Assembly (NCBI RefSeq): GCF_004339665.1
Contig: NZ_SMMU01000011.1
Coordinates: 80,575-144,574, forward strand
Direction of reading: 5' to 3'
DNA length: 64,000 nucleotides
Origin: Azotobacter chroococcum
Lineage (GTDB): Bacteria > Pseudomonadota > Gammaproteobacteria > Pseudomonadales > Pseudomonadaceae
Shown here: positions 18,153 to 26,943 of the stretch, piece after piece
Layout of the letters: each line of letters opens with the position of its first letter
Position numbering within the stretch: the first letter of the stretch is position 1
Position numbers and translations under genes: made by a program
Notes under the pieces: model-generated
The model's input: only the letters and a program-made list of their open reading frames with translations
Told to the model about the DNA's origin: nothing
Databases searched by the model: none

Positions 18153-18968
18153 ATGCAGAACCGTTTCCTTGCCGCGCTGCTGGCGCTGGCCGGCCTGCTG
18201 TCGCCCATGGCGGTCGCGGCCGGCACCTGCGAGCGGCTGGTCGCCACCGGCGACCCCGACCAGCCGCCCTATCTCTGGCGCGATCCGCAGAATCCCGGGC
18301 AACTGATCGGCGCCAGCGCCGACCTGCTCGAGCTGCTGGCCAAGGCGCTGGAGCTCAGGATCGACCTGATCCGCTCCCGTTCCCGGGAGCGTGCCGAGGC
18401 GAACGTGGCGAGCGGCCGCATCGACCTGCTGGTCGGCAGCTTCCCCAGCGCCGCCCGCCTGGAGTCGCTGGACTTCATCGAGCCGGCGCTCTTCGTGCAG
18501 TCCGCGGTGGTCTGGGTGCACAGGGACCGGGTCTTCCCCTATGAAGGCTGGAGCGACCTGTACACTCACCAGGGCGCGGCCTTGGCCGATGGCCGCTTGG
18601 CCCGCGAGTTCGAGCCGCTGTCCGGCACCTCCCTGCCGCTCGAGGAACTGCCGACCCTGGCCGAAGCCCTGAAGAAGCTGCAGCGGGGCGAGGTCGCCTA
18701 TCTGCTCGGGGAGCCGTATGCCGTCCGGGCCGCCGCCGAGGCGCTGGGTATGCAGGCGGAGATCCAGCCGCTGCTGCCGCCGCTGGTCAGCGAAGGACTG
18801 TATCTGGCCGTGGGACGCGACTCCGCCTGCAACGAGCCGGCGCTGCGTGCCCGGCTGGCGGCCCGGCTGGCCGAGCTGAACGCCGCCGGGCTGGTGGAAA
18901 GCCTGTTGCAACGCAATGCCGCGCGCTGGAAGGCGCAGGGCTTGCCGTCTTCACCCGCTGCCAAGTAG
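18153..18968 (+). CDS. Periplasmic solute-binding protein, family 3-like
   Basis: A 271-residue secreted protein. The signal peptide covers about residues 1-22 (FLAALLALAGLLSPMAVAAG). The mature part has the two-lobe bacterial solute-binding pattern: VATGDPDQPPYLWRD at the start, GASADLLELLAKAL, GRIDLLVGSFPSAARLESLDFIEPA as the lobe-1 region, and a C-terminal return lobe with GEVAYLLGEPYAVRAAAE. No ABC permease or ATPase gene is adjacent, so the ligand and partner are unknown. It could be an orphan sensor-type binding protein. It is followed after 10 bp by two lipoprotein genes, so the three probably form one operon. Confidence 0.7.
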   Translation: MQNRFLAALLALAGLLSPMAVAAGTCERLVATGDPDQPPYLWRDPQNPGQLIGASADLLELLAKALELRIDLIRSRSRERAEANVASGRIDLLVGSFPSAARLESLDFIEPALFVQSAVVWVHRDRVFPYEGWSDLYTHQGAALADGRLAREFEPLSGTSLPLEELPTLAEALKKLQRGEVAYLLGEPYAVRAAAEALGMQAEIQPLLPPLVSEGLYLAVGRDSACNEPALRARLAARLAELNAAGLVESLLQRNAARWKAQGLPSSPAAK

Positions 18969-18978
18969 GAATCCATTC

Positions 18979-19329
18979 GTGAATAGCGCACGTTTTTCCG
19001 TTGCCCTGCTTTTCCTCGTCGTGGCCGGCTGCGCCAGTGATCCCGCGCCGCACGAGCAGCTGCGCCTGAGCGAGCAGGCGCTGGTGCAGGCCCGCGCCGT
19101 CGGCGCCGACGCGGAGCAGACCGAGCTGGCCCTGGCGCAGGGCAAGTTCGAGCAGGTCGGGGCCGCGCTGGCCGCCGGCCATCACAAGCAGGCGCGCATG
19201 CTGGCCGAACAGGCCGAGCTGGATGCGCGTCTGGCCGAGGCACAGCTGCTGACCCGCAAGAGCAACAAGCAGGTGAGCGAAGTCGAGCAGCAGATCGGCG
19301 TGCTGCGCCAGCAACTGGGGGAACTCTGA
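18979..19329 (+). CDS. DUF4398-type small lipoprotein
   Basis: A 116-residue lipoprotein read from a GTG start, since AGGA lies just upstream and the earlier frame overlaps the previous gene. The lipobox is VVAGC after a short hydrophobic segment. The mature part is a helical coiled-coil-like chain rich in Ala, Glu and Gln (LRLSEQALVQARAVGADAEQ, HHKQARMLAEQAELDARLAEAQLL), as in DUF4398 proteins. The stop overlaps the start of the next gene (TGATG), indicating translational coupling with the OmpA-like lipoprotein. Function unknown; probably part of an envelope assembly with its neighbour. Confidence 0.75.
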   Translation: MNSARFSVALLFLVVAGCASDPAPHEQLRLSEQALVQARAVGADAEQTELALAQGKFEQVGAALAAGHHKQARMLAEQAELDARLAEAQLLTRKSNKQVSEVEQQIGVLRQQLGEL

Positions 19330-20141
19330 TGAAGGGGCCGCATGCTTTCCCGTTCGGCCTGCTGGCCCTGGCGCTGCTGGGCGGTTGCGCCACCACCTCG
19401 CCGGAGACGCGGCGAACCCTGGACGAGGCGCACGCCGAGCTGCTGGCCATCCGCACCGATCCGGCGGTGCGGCTCAGCGCCGAGAAGGACCTGGCGCGGG
19501 CCGAGGAGTCGCTGGGGCGGGCCGAGCGCTTCTCCAGCTATCTGGGCAGCGAGGAGGATGTCCTCCACTATGCCTATCTGAGCCGGCGCTATGGCCAGAT
19601 CGCCCGCGAGCATGGCGCGCAGCGCCAGGCCGCCGAGCGCGTCGCCCAGCTGGAGAAGGAGCGCGATCGCCTGCAGCTGGCCCTGAGCGAGGCCCGCCTG
19701 CTGAATGCCGAACAACAGGGGCAATGGCTCGAGGAACAGCTGCTCGGCCAGGCCGCCACCGAAACCGAGCGCGGTCTGGTGATGACCCTGGGCGATGTGC
19801 TGTTCGATAGCGGGCAGGTGGAGCTGCGCTCGGCGGCGACGCGCACCGTGCTGCAGGTGGCCAGGTTCCTGCGCCTCAACCAGCGCCGCGTGGTGCGCAT
19901 CGAGGGCTATACCGACACCCAGGGCGACGACCGGCTCAACCTCGAACTGTCCCGCGGTCGCGCCCAGTCGGTCCGCGACATGCTCGTGGATCTGGGCGTC
20001 GACGGCAAACGCATCCAGGTCGCCGGCTACGGCGAGGCCTACCCGGTCGCCGAGAACGCCTCCAACCAAGGCCGCGCGCGCAACCGCCGGGTGGAGATCG
20101 TGTTCTCCGATGAAGAGGGCAAGCTGGGCGCGGGGCGCTGA
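19329..20141 (+). CDS. OmpA-family lipoprotein (peptidoglycan-associated)
   Basis: A 270-residue lipoprotein with lipobox LLGGC. Residues 25-150 form a helical coiled-coil-like region of the DUF4398 type, and a C-terminal OmpA domain covers about 155-260. The OmpA core is clear: GDVLFDSGQVELRSAA, IEGYTDTQGDDRLNLELSRGRAQSVRDML, and GYGEAYPVAENASNQGRARNRRVEIV, with the conserved residues for binding diaminopimelate in peptidoglycan. It is likely anchored to the outer membrane and to the cell wall. It overlaps the preceding lipoprotein gene, with which it may form a two-part structure. Confidence 0.85.
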   Translation: MKGPHAFPFGLLALALLGGCATTSPETRRTLDEAHAELLAIRTDPAVRLSAEKDLARAEESLGRAERFSSYLGSEEDVLHYAYLSRRYGQIAREHGAQRQAAERVAQLEKERDRLQLALSEARLLNAEQQGQWLEEQLLGQAATETERGLVMTLGDVLFDSGQVELRSAATRTVLQVARFLRLNQRRVVRIEGYTDTQGDDRLNLELSRGRAQSVRDMLVDLGVDGKRIQVAGYGEAYPVAENASNQGRARNRRVEIVFSDEEGKLGAGR

Positions 20142-20178
20142 TTGCCGTGCCCGCCGCCCGGCGGGCGCGATCCGCTGC

Positions 20179-20352
20179 CTACCTTTCCTTTTCCCGCTGC
20201 TCCCTGGCATCCAGCTCGGCGTTGCGCTGGCGGATGCGCTCGAGCTGCTCCTTGGTCAGGGGCAGCTTCTTCGCCGCGTCGCGCAGCGCCAGCAGGCTGC
20301 CGATCACCGAGCCAAACACCAGAATCAGTATCAGCCAGACGTACCAGGGCAT
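20179..20352 (-). CDS. Small membrane protein, DUF2897 family
   Basis: A 57-residue protein starting MPWYVWLILILVFGSVIGSL, a single N-terminal membrane helix, followed by a charged helix (LTKEQLERIRQRNAELDAREQ). This layout and the start are typical of DUF2897 proteins found in Pseudomonas. No function is known. The longer frame upstream has no hydrophobic start and overlaps the kinase gene in antisense, so the short start was chosen. It lies between the OmpA lipoprotein gene (convergent) and the kinase gene (divergent). Confidence 0.75.
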   Translation of the reverse strand: MPWYVWLILILVFGSVIGSLLALRDAAKKLPLTKEQLERIRQRNAELDAREQREKER

Positions 20353-20503
20353 ATCGTGTTCCCTCGCAGGCCCCCTGCGGGTTGCAGGGGGTATCAGATT
20401 GCGTGGTGGCGGGGCGGGCTGTGCGGCATGAGCGTGACGACTGTCACATGATGGCAACTTGATACTGCTTGAATGGCGCCTTCCGCAAACACGGAGCGTG
20501 CCG

Positions 20504-21805
20504 ATGTCCTCCAGCGCCCTTGCCCCTCTGCTCAGGCCCGTCGCAGCGCTGCCCGCCACCATGAGCATAAGCGATGTGGCGGACCGCCTGCTCACGGCCG
20601 AGCACAAGGCCTTTCTTTCCCTGCCGGTGGTCGACGACGCTGGCCGGCCGCTCGGGCTGGTCAGCCGTTACAGGCTGCAGGACATCTTCATGCAGCGTTT
20701 CGGCCGCGATCTCTGGGGACGCCGCCCGGTCGTCGACGTGATGAACCCGGAGCCCCTGATCGTCAGCCTGGAGACCGGCCTGGAAGAGGCTGCCCGGCAG
20801 ATCACCGGTCAGCTGCAGTATCCGATCACCGAGGACTTCGTGCTGGTCGACGGGGCGGGCCGCTACCAGGGCCTGGGCACGGTGCTCGACCTGCTGAAGG
20901 CCATGGAGGTCCGCGTCGCCCAGCGCAACCGCGTGCTGCGCCGGGCGCTGACCGAGCTGCGCGAGTCGCAGACCCAGCTGGTGCAGGCGGAGAAGATGGC
21001 CTCGCTCGGGCAGATGGTCGCCGGCGTCGCCCACGAGCTGAACACCCCGCTGGGTTACGTGAAGAACAACGTGGAACTGCTGCGCGAATTGATCGAGCCG
21101 CTGTTCGGGCTGGCTGAGGCGCAGGCCGCGCTGGGCGACTGCCTGGGCGCCGCCGATGCCGACGAGGAGGCCCTGGCCCGTGCCCTGGAGAACGCCACCC
21201 GGGCCCGCGAGCGGGCCGCCCCGGAGCTGCTCGCCGGCGACCTCGGGCAGCTGTTCTCCGACACCCGCTACGGCCTCGAACAGATCGGCGAGCTGGTGGT
21301 CGGCCTGAAGGACTTCGCCCGCCTGGACCGCGCCATGAGCGAGGAGGTCGATCTCAACGATTGCGTGCGCAGCACCCTGGTCATCGCCCGCAACGGTATC
21401 AAGGACAAGGTCGAGGTGCTGACCCGGCTCGGCGAGCTGCCGCGCATCGCCTGCGCGCCCTCGCAGATCAACCAGGTGCTGCTCAACCTGCTCAACAACG
21501 CCGCCCAGGCGATGGAGCGCCTCGGCCGCATCCTGATCAAGACCTGGGCCGAGCCGGATGCGCTGTGCCTGTCGGTGCAGGACGACGGCTGCGGCATGCC
21601 GCCGGAGGTCCTCAAGCGCATCTTCGATCCCTTCTACACCACCAAGCCGGTCGGCCAGGGTACCGGCCTCGGCCTGTCGATCAGCTTCAAGATCATCCAG
21701 GACCATGGCGGCAGCATCCAGGTCGCCTCCGAAGTCGGACGGGGCACGCGCTTCCTGATCCGCCTGCCCCTCACCCAAGCCGCCAGCCTGCAACGGAGCG
21801 CCTGA
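20504..21805 (+). CDS. Sensor histidine kinase with N-terminal CBS domain pair
   Basis: A 433-residue soluble kinase without membrane segments. Residues 10-140 form two CBS modules (VADRLLTAEHKAFLSLPVVDDAGRPLG, then VVDVMNPEPLIVSL and YPITEDFVLVDGAGRYQG). A linking coiled coil leads to the dimerisation domain with phospho-acceptor His in GQMVAGVAHELNTPLGYVKN. The ATPase domain shows LLNLLNNAAQAME (N box), QDDGCGMPPEV (G1), KRIFDPFYTTKPVGQGTGLG (F and G2). CBS pairs often sense adenine nucleotides, which would make this a cytosolic energy or nucleotide sensor (inference). It is transcribed with the response regulator, 1 bp apart. Confidence 0.88.
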   Translation: MSSSALAPLLRPVAALPATMSISDVADRLLTAEHKAFLSLPVVDDAGRPLGLVSRYRLQDIFMQRFGRDLWGRRPVVDVMNPEPLIVSLETGLEEAARQITGQLQYPITEDFVLVDGAGRYQGLGTVLDLLKAMEVRVAQRNRVLRRALTELRESQTQLVQAEKMASLGQMVAGVAHELNTPLGYVKNNVELLRELIEPLFGLAEAQAALGDCLGAADADEEALARALENATRARERAAPELLAGDLGQLFSDTRYGLEQIGELVVGLKDFARLDRAMSEEVDLNDCVRSTLVIARNGIKDKVEVLTRLGELPRIACAPSQINQVLLNLLNNAAQAMERLGRILIKTWAEPDALCLSVQDDGCGMPPEVLKRIFDPFYTTKPVGQGTGLGLSISFKIIQDHGGSIQVASEVGRGTRFLIRLPLTQAASLQRSA

Positions 21806-21806
21806 C

Positions 21807-22721
21807 ATGACGCCGCCCATCCGCATTCTTTTCATCGACGACGAGGAGCGCATCCTGCGCAGCCTCGCCATGCAGTTCCGCCGGCACTACGAGGTGCTCA
21901 CCGAGAGCGATCCGCAGCGCGCCCTAGAGCGCCTGCAGGACGAGCCGGTACACATCGTCGTCTGCGACCAGCGCATGCCGAAGATGAACGGCGCGGAACT
22001 GCTCACCCGGGCGCGGGAGATCGCCCCGCAGACCCTGCGCATCCTGCTTACCGGCTATTCGGACCTGGACGCGGCGATCGAGGCGCTGAACGGCGGCGGC
22101 ATCTTCCGCTACCTGACCAAGCCCTGGGACCCGCAGGAAATGGCCGCGACCCTGCGCCAGGCCGCGGAGATCGCCGCGCGCCAGGGGCCGCTCACCAGCC
22201 GGCCGGCGCAGCCTTGCCCGGCCGCCGCGCTCAACGTGCTGCTGCTCGACGAGGCGGCCGATACCCTGGCCTGCGTCGAGGCATTCTGCGCGGCCGGCGG
22301 CCACCGCCTGCTGCGCGCGTACAGCCTCGACGAGGCGCTGGCGCAGTTGAACGCCGAGCCGGTCGACGTGCTGGTCAGCGACCTCAGGCTGGCCGGCGAG
22401 GACACCGCGCCGCTGCTCAAGAGCCTGGCCCAGGCCCATCCGCGGCTGCTCAGCCTGGTGGTCACGCCGTTCTGCGACACCCAGGCGCTGCTCAGGCTGA
22501 TCAACGAGGCGCAGATCTTCCGCTACCTGCCCAAGCCGGTCCGCCGCGGGCTGTTCGACAAGGGCCTGCAGGCCGCCGCCGAGCAGGTGGCCCAGTGGCG
22601 GGCGCAGCCTTCGGCCGCGCCGGCGCGCCTGGCCGAGGCGCCGAAGGAGGCCCGCGAGCGGGAGAAGGTCGGCAGCCTGCTGGGGCTGCTGGCTCGCCTG
22701 CGCCAGCGCCTGAGCGCCTGA
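21807..22721 (+). CDS. Response regulator with two receiver-like domains, no DNA-binding domain
   Basis: A 304-residue protein. The first receiver (residues 5-120) is complete: [16 protein letters not shown] with the acidic pocket, [11 protein letters not shown] with the phospho-acceptor Asp, [14 protein letters not shown] and FRYLTKPW with the conserved Lys. A second receiver-like unit (about 145-260) has [21 protein letters not shown] and FRYLPKPV, but its acidic pocket is reduced. The tail is a basic helix with no recognised output domain. It may act through protein contacts or as a phosphate relay or sink. The preceding CBS-kinase is its obvious partner. Confidence 0.85.
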   Translation: MTPPIRILFIDDEERILRSLAMQFRRHYEVLTESDPQRALERLQDEPVHIVVCDQRMPKMNGAELLTRAREIAPQTLRILLTGYSDLDAAIEALNGGGIFRYLTKPWDPQEMAATLRQAAEIAARQGPLTSRPAQPCPAAALNVLLLDEAADTLACVEAFCAAGGHRLLRAYSLDEALAQLNAEPVDVLVSDLRLAGEDTAPLLKSLAQAHPRLLSLVVTPFCDTQALLRLINEAQIFRYLPKPVRRGLFDKGLQAAAEQVAQWRAQPSAAPARLAEAPKEAREREKVGSLLGLLARLRQRLSA

Positions 22722-22784
22722 CGAGGGCGCTGGCGGCCCGCAGGGGGAAATGGGTAGCCTTGCCCCGCCAAGGGAGGGGAAGGC

Positions 22785-23525
22785 ATGCCGGAATCGCTGA
22801 TACTGCAGGCGGGACTGTGGGGCTGGCTGGCGGCGAGCACGTTGTTGCTCGGCGCCTGGCTGGGCTTCGGGGCACCGCTGCCGGACAGGTTCGTCGCCGC
22901 GGTGATGGCCTTCGGCAGCGGTGTGCTGATCGCCGCCCTGTGCTTCGAGCAATTGCCCCAGGCCGAACGGCTCGGCGGACTCTGGCCGACCCTGGCCGGT
23001 CTGCTGGCCGGCGGCGTGGCCTTCGTCCTGGCCAACGAGGGACTCGACCGCCTGGAGGCGCAGCATCGCGCCAGGAACGCCGGCGAGGGTTCGCTGGTCG
23101 GCCTGCTGATCGCCGCCGGGGCCTTTCTCGACGGCATTCCCGAATCCCTGGCGCTGGGGCTCGGGCTGCTCGGCGACGGCCGGCCGAGCCTGGTGCTGCT
23201 GGTCGCCGTGCTGCTCGCCAACCTGCCAGAAGGGCTGGCCAGCGCGGCCAGCCTGCGCGCCGAGGGGCGCAGCGGACGCCAGGTGTTCGCCCTGTGGGGC
23301 GCCATCGTTGTCCTCTCGGGCCTCGCCGCGATGCTCGCCCCGGCCTTTCTCGCCGGCCTGTCGCCGGGCTGGCTGGCGTTCGCCCTGGGCTTTTCCGCCG
23401 GCGCGGTGCTCTGCATGCTGGTGGACACCCTGATTCCCGAGGCCTTCAAGGCCACCCACGCGCTGACCGGACTGATCACCCTGGCCGGCTTCATGCTCGC
23501 CTTCGCCGTGGAACATTTGTCCTAG
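22785..23525 (+). CDS. ZIP-family metal transporter-like membrane protein
   Basis: A 246-residue protein with about eight hydrophobic helices. [16 protein letters not shown] in the middle of the chain matches the conserved ZIP helix motif (HxxPE class, here DGIPES), and [14 protein letters not shown] matches the next metal-binding helix. Many ZIP proteins import zinc, iron or manganese, but this bacterial branch is poorly characterised and the His-rich loop is missing. The metal is therefore not assigned. A GGGAGGGGAAGG site precedes the ATG. It lies between the response regulator and pyrF with no clear operon link. Confidence 0.75.
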   Translation: MPESLILQAGLWGWLAASTLLLGAWLGFGAPLPDRFVAAVMAFGSGVLIAALCFEQLPQAERLGGLWPTLAGLLAGGVAFVLANEGLDRLEAQHRARNAGEGSLVGLLIAAGAFLDGIPESLALGLGLLGDGRPSLVLLVAVLLANLPEGLASAASLRAEGRSGRQVFALWGAIVVLSGLAAMLAPAFLAGLSPGWLAFALGFSAGAVLCMLVDTLIPEAFKATHALTGLITLAGFMLAFAVEHLS

Positions 23526-23572
23526 GGCGTCCGCTACAATGCCCGCCTAGCGATTTGCCTGGAGCCCGCACC

Positions 23573-24268
23573 ATGTCCTGCCTGACCCCGATCATCGTCG
23601 CCCTCGACTTCCCCAGCCGCGAGGCCGCCCTGGCCCTGGCCGCCCGGCTGGACCCCGCGCAGTGCCGGGTGAAGGTCGGCAAAGAGCTGTTCACCCGCTG
23701 CGGCCCGGGGATCGTCGAGACCCTGCAGGGGCAGGGCTTCGAGGTGTTCCTCGACCTGAAATTCCACGACATCCCGAACACCACGGCGATGGCGGTAAAG
23801 GCCGCTGCCGAGCTGGGCGTGTGGATGGTCAACGTGCACTGCTCCGGCGGCCTGCGCATGATGCGCGCCTGCCGCGAGACCCTGGACGGCATCGCTGGCC
23901 GCCGGCCGCTGCTGATCGGCGTGACCGTGCTGACCAGCATGGAGCGCGAGGACCTGGCCGGGATCGGCCTGGATGTCGAGCCGCAGCAGCAGGTCCTGCG
24001 CCTGGCCGCGCTGGCCGAGCAGGCCGGGCTGGACGGGCTGGTCTGTTCGGCCCAGGAGGCGCCGGCGCTGAAGGCCGCCCAGCCGCGGCTGCAGCTGGTG
24101 ACCCCGGGCATCCGCCCGGCCGGTAGCGCCCAGGACGATCAGCGGCGCATCCTTACCCCGCGCCAGGCGCTGGAGGCCGGCTCCGACTACCTGGTGATCG
24201 GCCGGCCGATCAGCCAGGCCGCCGACCCGGCCCAGGCGCTGGCGGCGCTGGTCGCCGAGCTGCGCTGA
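23573..24268 (+). CDS. pyrF: Orotidine 5'-phosphate decarboxylase
   Basis: A 231-residue TIM-barrel enzyme making UMP, the last step of pyrimidine synthesis. The N-terminus [18 protein letters not shown] is typical, [12 protein letters not shown] is the substrate lysine region, and [17 protein letters not shown] carries the catalytic Asp-Lys-Asp motif. TPGIRPAG and [18 protein letters not shown] complete the phosphate-binding end. The ATG at 23573 follows GGAG and gives the expected length, while the much longer frame upstream is antisense or overlapping. It is convergent with benE. Confidence 0.97.
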   Translation: MSCLTPIIVALDFPSREAALALAARLDPAQCRVKVGKELFTRCGPGIVETLQGQGFEVFLDLKFHDIPNTTAMAVKAAAELGVWMVNVHCSGGLRMMRACRETLDGIAGRRPLLIGVTVLTSMEREDLAGIGLDVEPQQQVLRLAALAEQAGLDGLVCSAQEAPALKAAQPRLQLVTPGIRPAGSAQDDQRRILTPRQALEAGSDYLVIGRPISQAADPAQALAALVAELR

Positions 24269-24274
24269 CGGCGT

Positions 24275-25468
24275 TCAGGCCGGCCTGCGCCATTCGAGGA
24301 TCGCCAGCGTCAGCACGCCGCCGAGCAGGCCCCAGAAGGCCGCGCCGATCGACAGCAGGGTCATCCCCGAGGCGCTGATCATGAAGGTGACCAGCGCCGC
24401 CTCGCGTTCGCGGGGCCCGGCCATGGCGCTGCTCAGGCCGCCGCCGATCGAGCCGAACAGCGCCAGGGCGGCGATCGACAGCACCAGTTCGCCCGGCAGG
24501 GCGGCGAACAGCGCGGCGAGGGTGGCGGCGAAGGTGCCGGCGACGGCGTAGAACAGTCCGCACCAGAGCGCTGCGGTGTAGCGCCGCTGCGGGTCCTCGT
24601 GGGCGGCGCGGCCGGTGCAGATCGCCGCGCTGATGGCCGCCAGGTTGAGGCCGTGGGCGCCGAAGGGCGCCAGCAGCAGCGAGGCGAGGCCGGTCGTGGC
24701 GATCAGCGGCGAGGCCGGCACCTGGTAGCCGTCGGCGCGCAGCACCACGAGGCCGGGGATGTTCTGCGAGGCCATGGCCACCACGAACAGCGGAATGCCG
24801 ATGCTCACCATGGCCTCCAGGGAGAAGCCCGGCGTGGTCCACAGTGGTTGCGCCGGCTGGATCGCGACGCCGCGGAAATCCAGCAGGCCGAGCAGGGCGG
24901 CGAGCAGGCTGCCGATCAGCAGCGCGGCGAGGACCGCATAGCGCGGGTTCAGGCGCTTGGCCAGCAGGTAGCCGAAGAACATCGCGCCGACCAGCAGGGG
25001 GCGCCGCTCGGCGGCGAGGAAGATCTCGCTGCCGATGTCGAACAGGATGCCGGCGAGCAGGGCGGCGGCGAGCGGGGCGGGCAGGCGGCGCATCAGGCGT
25101 TCGCAGCCGCCGCTCAGGCCGACCGCGGCGAGCAGTGCGGCGCACAGCAGGTAGGCGCCGATCGCCTCGGCGTAGCCGACGCCGGGCAGGCTGCCGACCA
25201 GCAGGGCCGCGCCGGGTGTCGACCAGGCGACCACGATGGGCGCACGATAGCGCAGCGACAGGCCGATGGTGCAGACCGCCATGCCGATCGACAGCGCCCA
25301 GATCCACGAGGCGATCTGCGCGCCGCTCAGGCCGGCGGCCTGGCCGGCCTGGAACATCAGCACCAGGGAACTGGTATAGGCGGTGAGCATGGCGACGAAA
25401 CCGGCGACGATCGCCGAGGGGGACGAATCGGCCAGCGGGCGAAGGGCTGCCCTCGGGGCTGCGGTCAC
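24275..25468 (-). CDS. benE: Benzoate/H+ symporter BenE family
   Basis: A 397-residue membrane protein with about 12 helices. GTG at 25468 is preceded by AAGGAG at good spacing and is preferred to the TTG upstream. BenE signatures include IVAGFVAMLTAYTSSLVLMFQAG, RAPIVVAWSTPGAALLVGS, FVVAMASQNIPGLVVLRADGY and APFGAHGLNLAAISAAICTG. Members import benzoate, usually near ben genes; none lie here, so the true substrate may differ. It could also supply another aromatic acid to the pathways in this window. It is convergent with pyrF and divergent from the next membrane protein gene. Confidence 0.9.
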   Translation of the reverse strand: MTAAPRAALRPLADSSPSAIVAGFVAMLTAYTSSLVLMFQAGQAAGLSGAQIASWIWALSIGMAVCTIGLSLRYRAPIVVAWSTPGAALLVGSLPGVGYAEAIGAYLLCAALLAAVGLSGGCERLMRRLPAPLAAALLAGILFDIGSEIFLAAERRPLLVGAMFFGYLLAKRLNPRYAVLAALLIGSLLAALLGLLDFRGVAIQPAQPLWTTPGFSLEAMVSIGIPLFVVAMASQNIPGLVVLRADGYQVPASPLIATTGLASLLLAPFGAHGLNLAAISAAICTGRAAHEDPQRRYTAALWCGLFYAVAGTFAATLAALFAALPGELVLSIAALALFGSIGGGLSSAMAGPREREAALVTFMISASGMTLLSIGAAFWGLLGGVLTLAILEWRRPA

Positions 25469-25566
25469 TATCGAGGCTCCTTGCAAGGCAGGGTTGTCGG
25501 TGGGGTTCGGGGATTGTGGATACCGCCTGGGCCGGGCATCCGTCCTGGCGGCGGAGGAGTCGGCCC

Positions 25567-26214
25567 GTGCGCGATGATCCGGCCGGCCTGCGCGACGATA
25601 ACCCCTATGCGCCGCCCCGGGGAGCCCTGCTGGATGCGCCGGGGGCGCCGCCGATGCCCGGCTGGTCGTCCGCCCAGCTGCGGGTGCTCGGCTGGCTCGC
25701 CCTGGCCACGGTGCTCGGCACCCTGGTGATCGTGCTGCTGTCCTTCAGCGGCCTCACCCGGGTGCGCGGGGTGGCTGCGTATGCCAACTGGCTCGGCCTG
25801 ATCTTGGTGCTGCTCGGCAATTACCTGCTGCTGCGCCTGAAGAGCTTCGCCGAGGCGCGTTTCGCCGCCCGCGGCCTGGGCTGGCCGGTGTGGCTGAGTG
25901 TCGCACTGGGGTTGCTGCTGGAGGCCGCCGCACTGCTCTTCGAGTCCGCTCCGCTCGCGGCCTGGCAGGCCTGGCTGTATGCCGCCGCGCTGATCGGCTA
26001 TGGCGGTCTGCTGGTCTGGCTCGGCGTGCGTCTGCTCGCCGCACCGGGGGCCTTCAAGGCCTTGCGCGGCATGGGCTGGCTGGCGATCGCCGGCGGACTC
26101 ATGCTGGCCTCCCTGGTGCTCGCGGCGCAGGCCGTGCTGCCCCTGCTGGGTGCCCATCTGGCGCTGGCGCTGGTGTTCTTCAGGGGGGCTTCGGAGCTGT
26201 ACGGACGCCCGTGA
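25567..26214 (+). CDS. Hypothetical membrane protein (DDNPYAPP motif)
   Basis: A 215-residue protein read from GTG at 25567 behind GGAGGAG. The N-terminus contains LRDDNPYAPPRG, a short motif seen in several membrane proteins of unknown function. Five or six hydrophobic helices follow (GWLALATVLGTLVIVLLS, ANWLGLILVLLGNYLLL, WPVWLSVALGLLLEAAALLF and others). I do not recognise a family with a known role. It lies between benE (divergent) and the hemerythrin gene, with no operon partner obvious. Confidence 0.65.
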   Translation: MRDDPAGLRDDNPYAPPRGALLDAPGAPPMPGWSSAQLRVLGWLALATVLGTLVIVLLSFSGLTRVRGVAAYANWLGLILVLLGNYLLLRLKSFAEARFAARGLGWPVWLSVALGLLLEAAALLFESAPLAAWQAWLYAAALIGYGGLLVWLGVRLLAAPGAFKALRGMGWLAIAGGLMLASLVLAAQAVLPLLGAHLALALVFFRGASELYGRP

Positions 26215-26326
26215 TGCCCGCCGCGGCGGTTTGCCGGGGATTGATCTGGCTCAACGCCATCATGATTGCCTCCCTCTACCCTGCGCGCCATCGGCATCCA
26301 TGCCGCTCGAGATGGGGAGTACCGAA

Positions 26327-26800
26327 GTGGCTTATCTGACCTGGCGCAACGATCTGAACACCGGCATCGAGGTGATCGACGCGCAGCACCGGCAAATCGT
26401 CGAGATGATCAACCAGCTGCACGAAACCCAGGGTCAGGACCGGGCGGCGGTCGGGGTGGTGATCGAGGCGCTGGTTGACTACACGGTGTCGCATTTCGCC
26501 TTCGAGGAGTCGCTGATGGAGGACGCCGGCTACCAGTTCAGCCGCGCCCACAAGCGCATCCATGACCTCTTCATCAAGCGGGTGTCCGACTACCGCGGGC
26601 GCTACGCGGCCGGCGAGGACGTCGCCGAGGAGTTGCAGGAACTGCTGTCGCGCTGGCTGTTCAGCCACATCAAGGAAGAGGACGCCAGCTATGTCGGTGC
26701 GGTCCGCGCACAGATGCAGAGCCTGGCCAGTGACCGCAGCTCCGGCGGCTGGCTGTCGCGCTCGATGAAACGCTTCTTCGGCAGGAGCGAGGCCGCCTGA
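26327..26800 (+). CDS. Bacteriohemerythrin
   Basis: A 157-residue di-iron oxygen-binding protein. GTG at 26327 follows GGGGAG with ideal spacing and matches the usual N-terminus AYLTWRNDLNTGIEVIDAQH. The iron ligands are present in order: IDAQHRQIVEMI, VSHFAFEESLMED (HxxxE), RAHKRIHDLF and LFSHIKEEDASY (HxxxxD). The tail GGWLSRSMKRFFG is basic and is also found in Pseudomonas homologues. It probably binds oxygen for storage or delivery, or serves as an oxygen sensor. No partner is evident. Confidence 0.9.
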   Translation: MAYLTWRNDLNTGIEVIDAQHRQIVEMINQLHETQGQDRAAVGVVIEALVDYTVSHFAFEESLMEDAGYQFSRAHKRIHDLFIKRVSDYRGRYAAGEDVAEELQELLSRWLFSHIKEEDASYVGAVRAQMQSLASDRSSGGWLSRSMKRFFGRSEAA

Positions 26801-26943
26801 CGGCCTGGTTACGCCACTTCCCGCTCGCCCACTGCTGTTCCCCCTTCGCGCCGGCCGCCCCGGTGCGGCCCTCCGCTTGACCCATCCCCCTCGGCCCACT
26901 GGCATAATCCGTTCCCCCTTGTGTTCCGGAGAGAGGAGCGGAC

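Noticed and set aside
22214..23572. Long upstream extension of the pyrF frame
   Set aside because: It overlaps the response regulator and ZIP-like genes out of frame and is Arg/Ala/Gly-rich; PyrF starts at [13 protein letters not shown].
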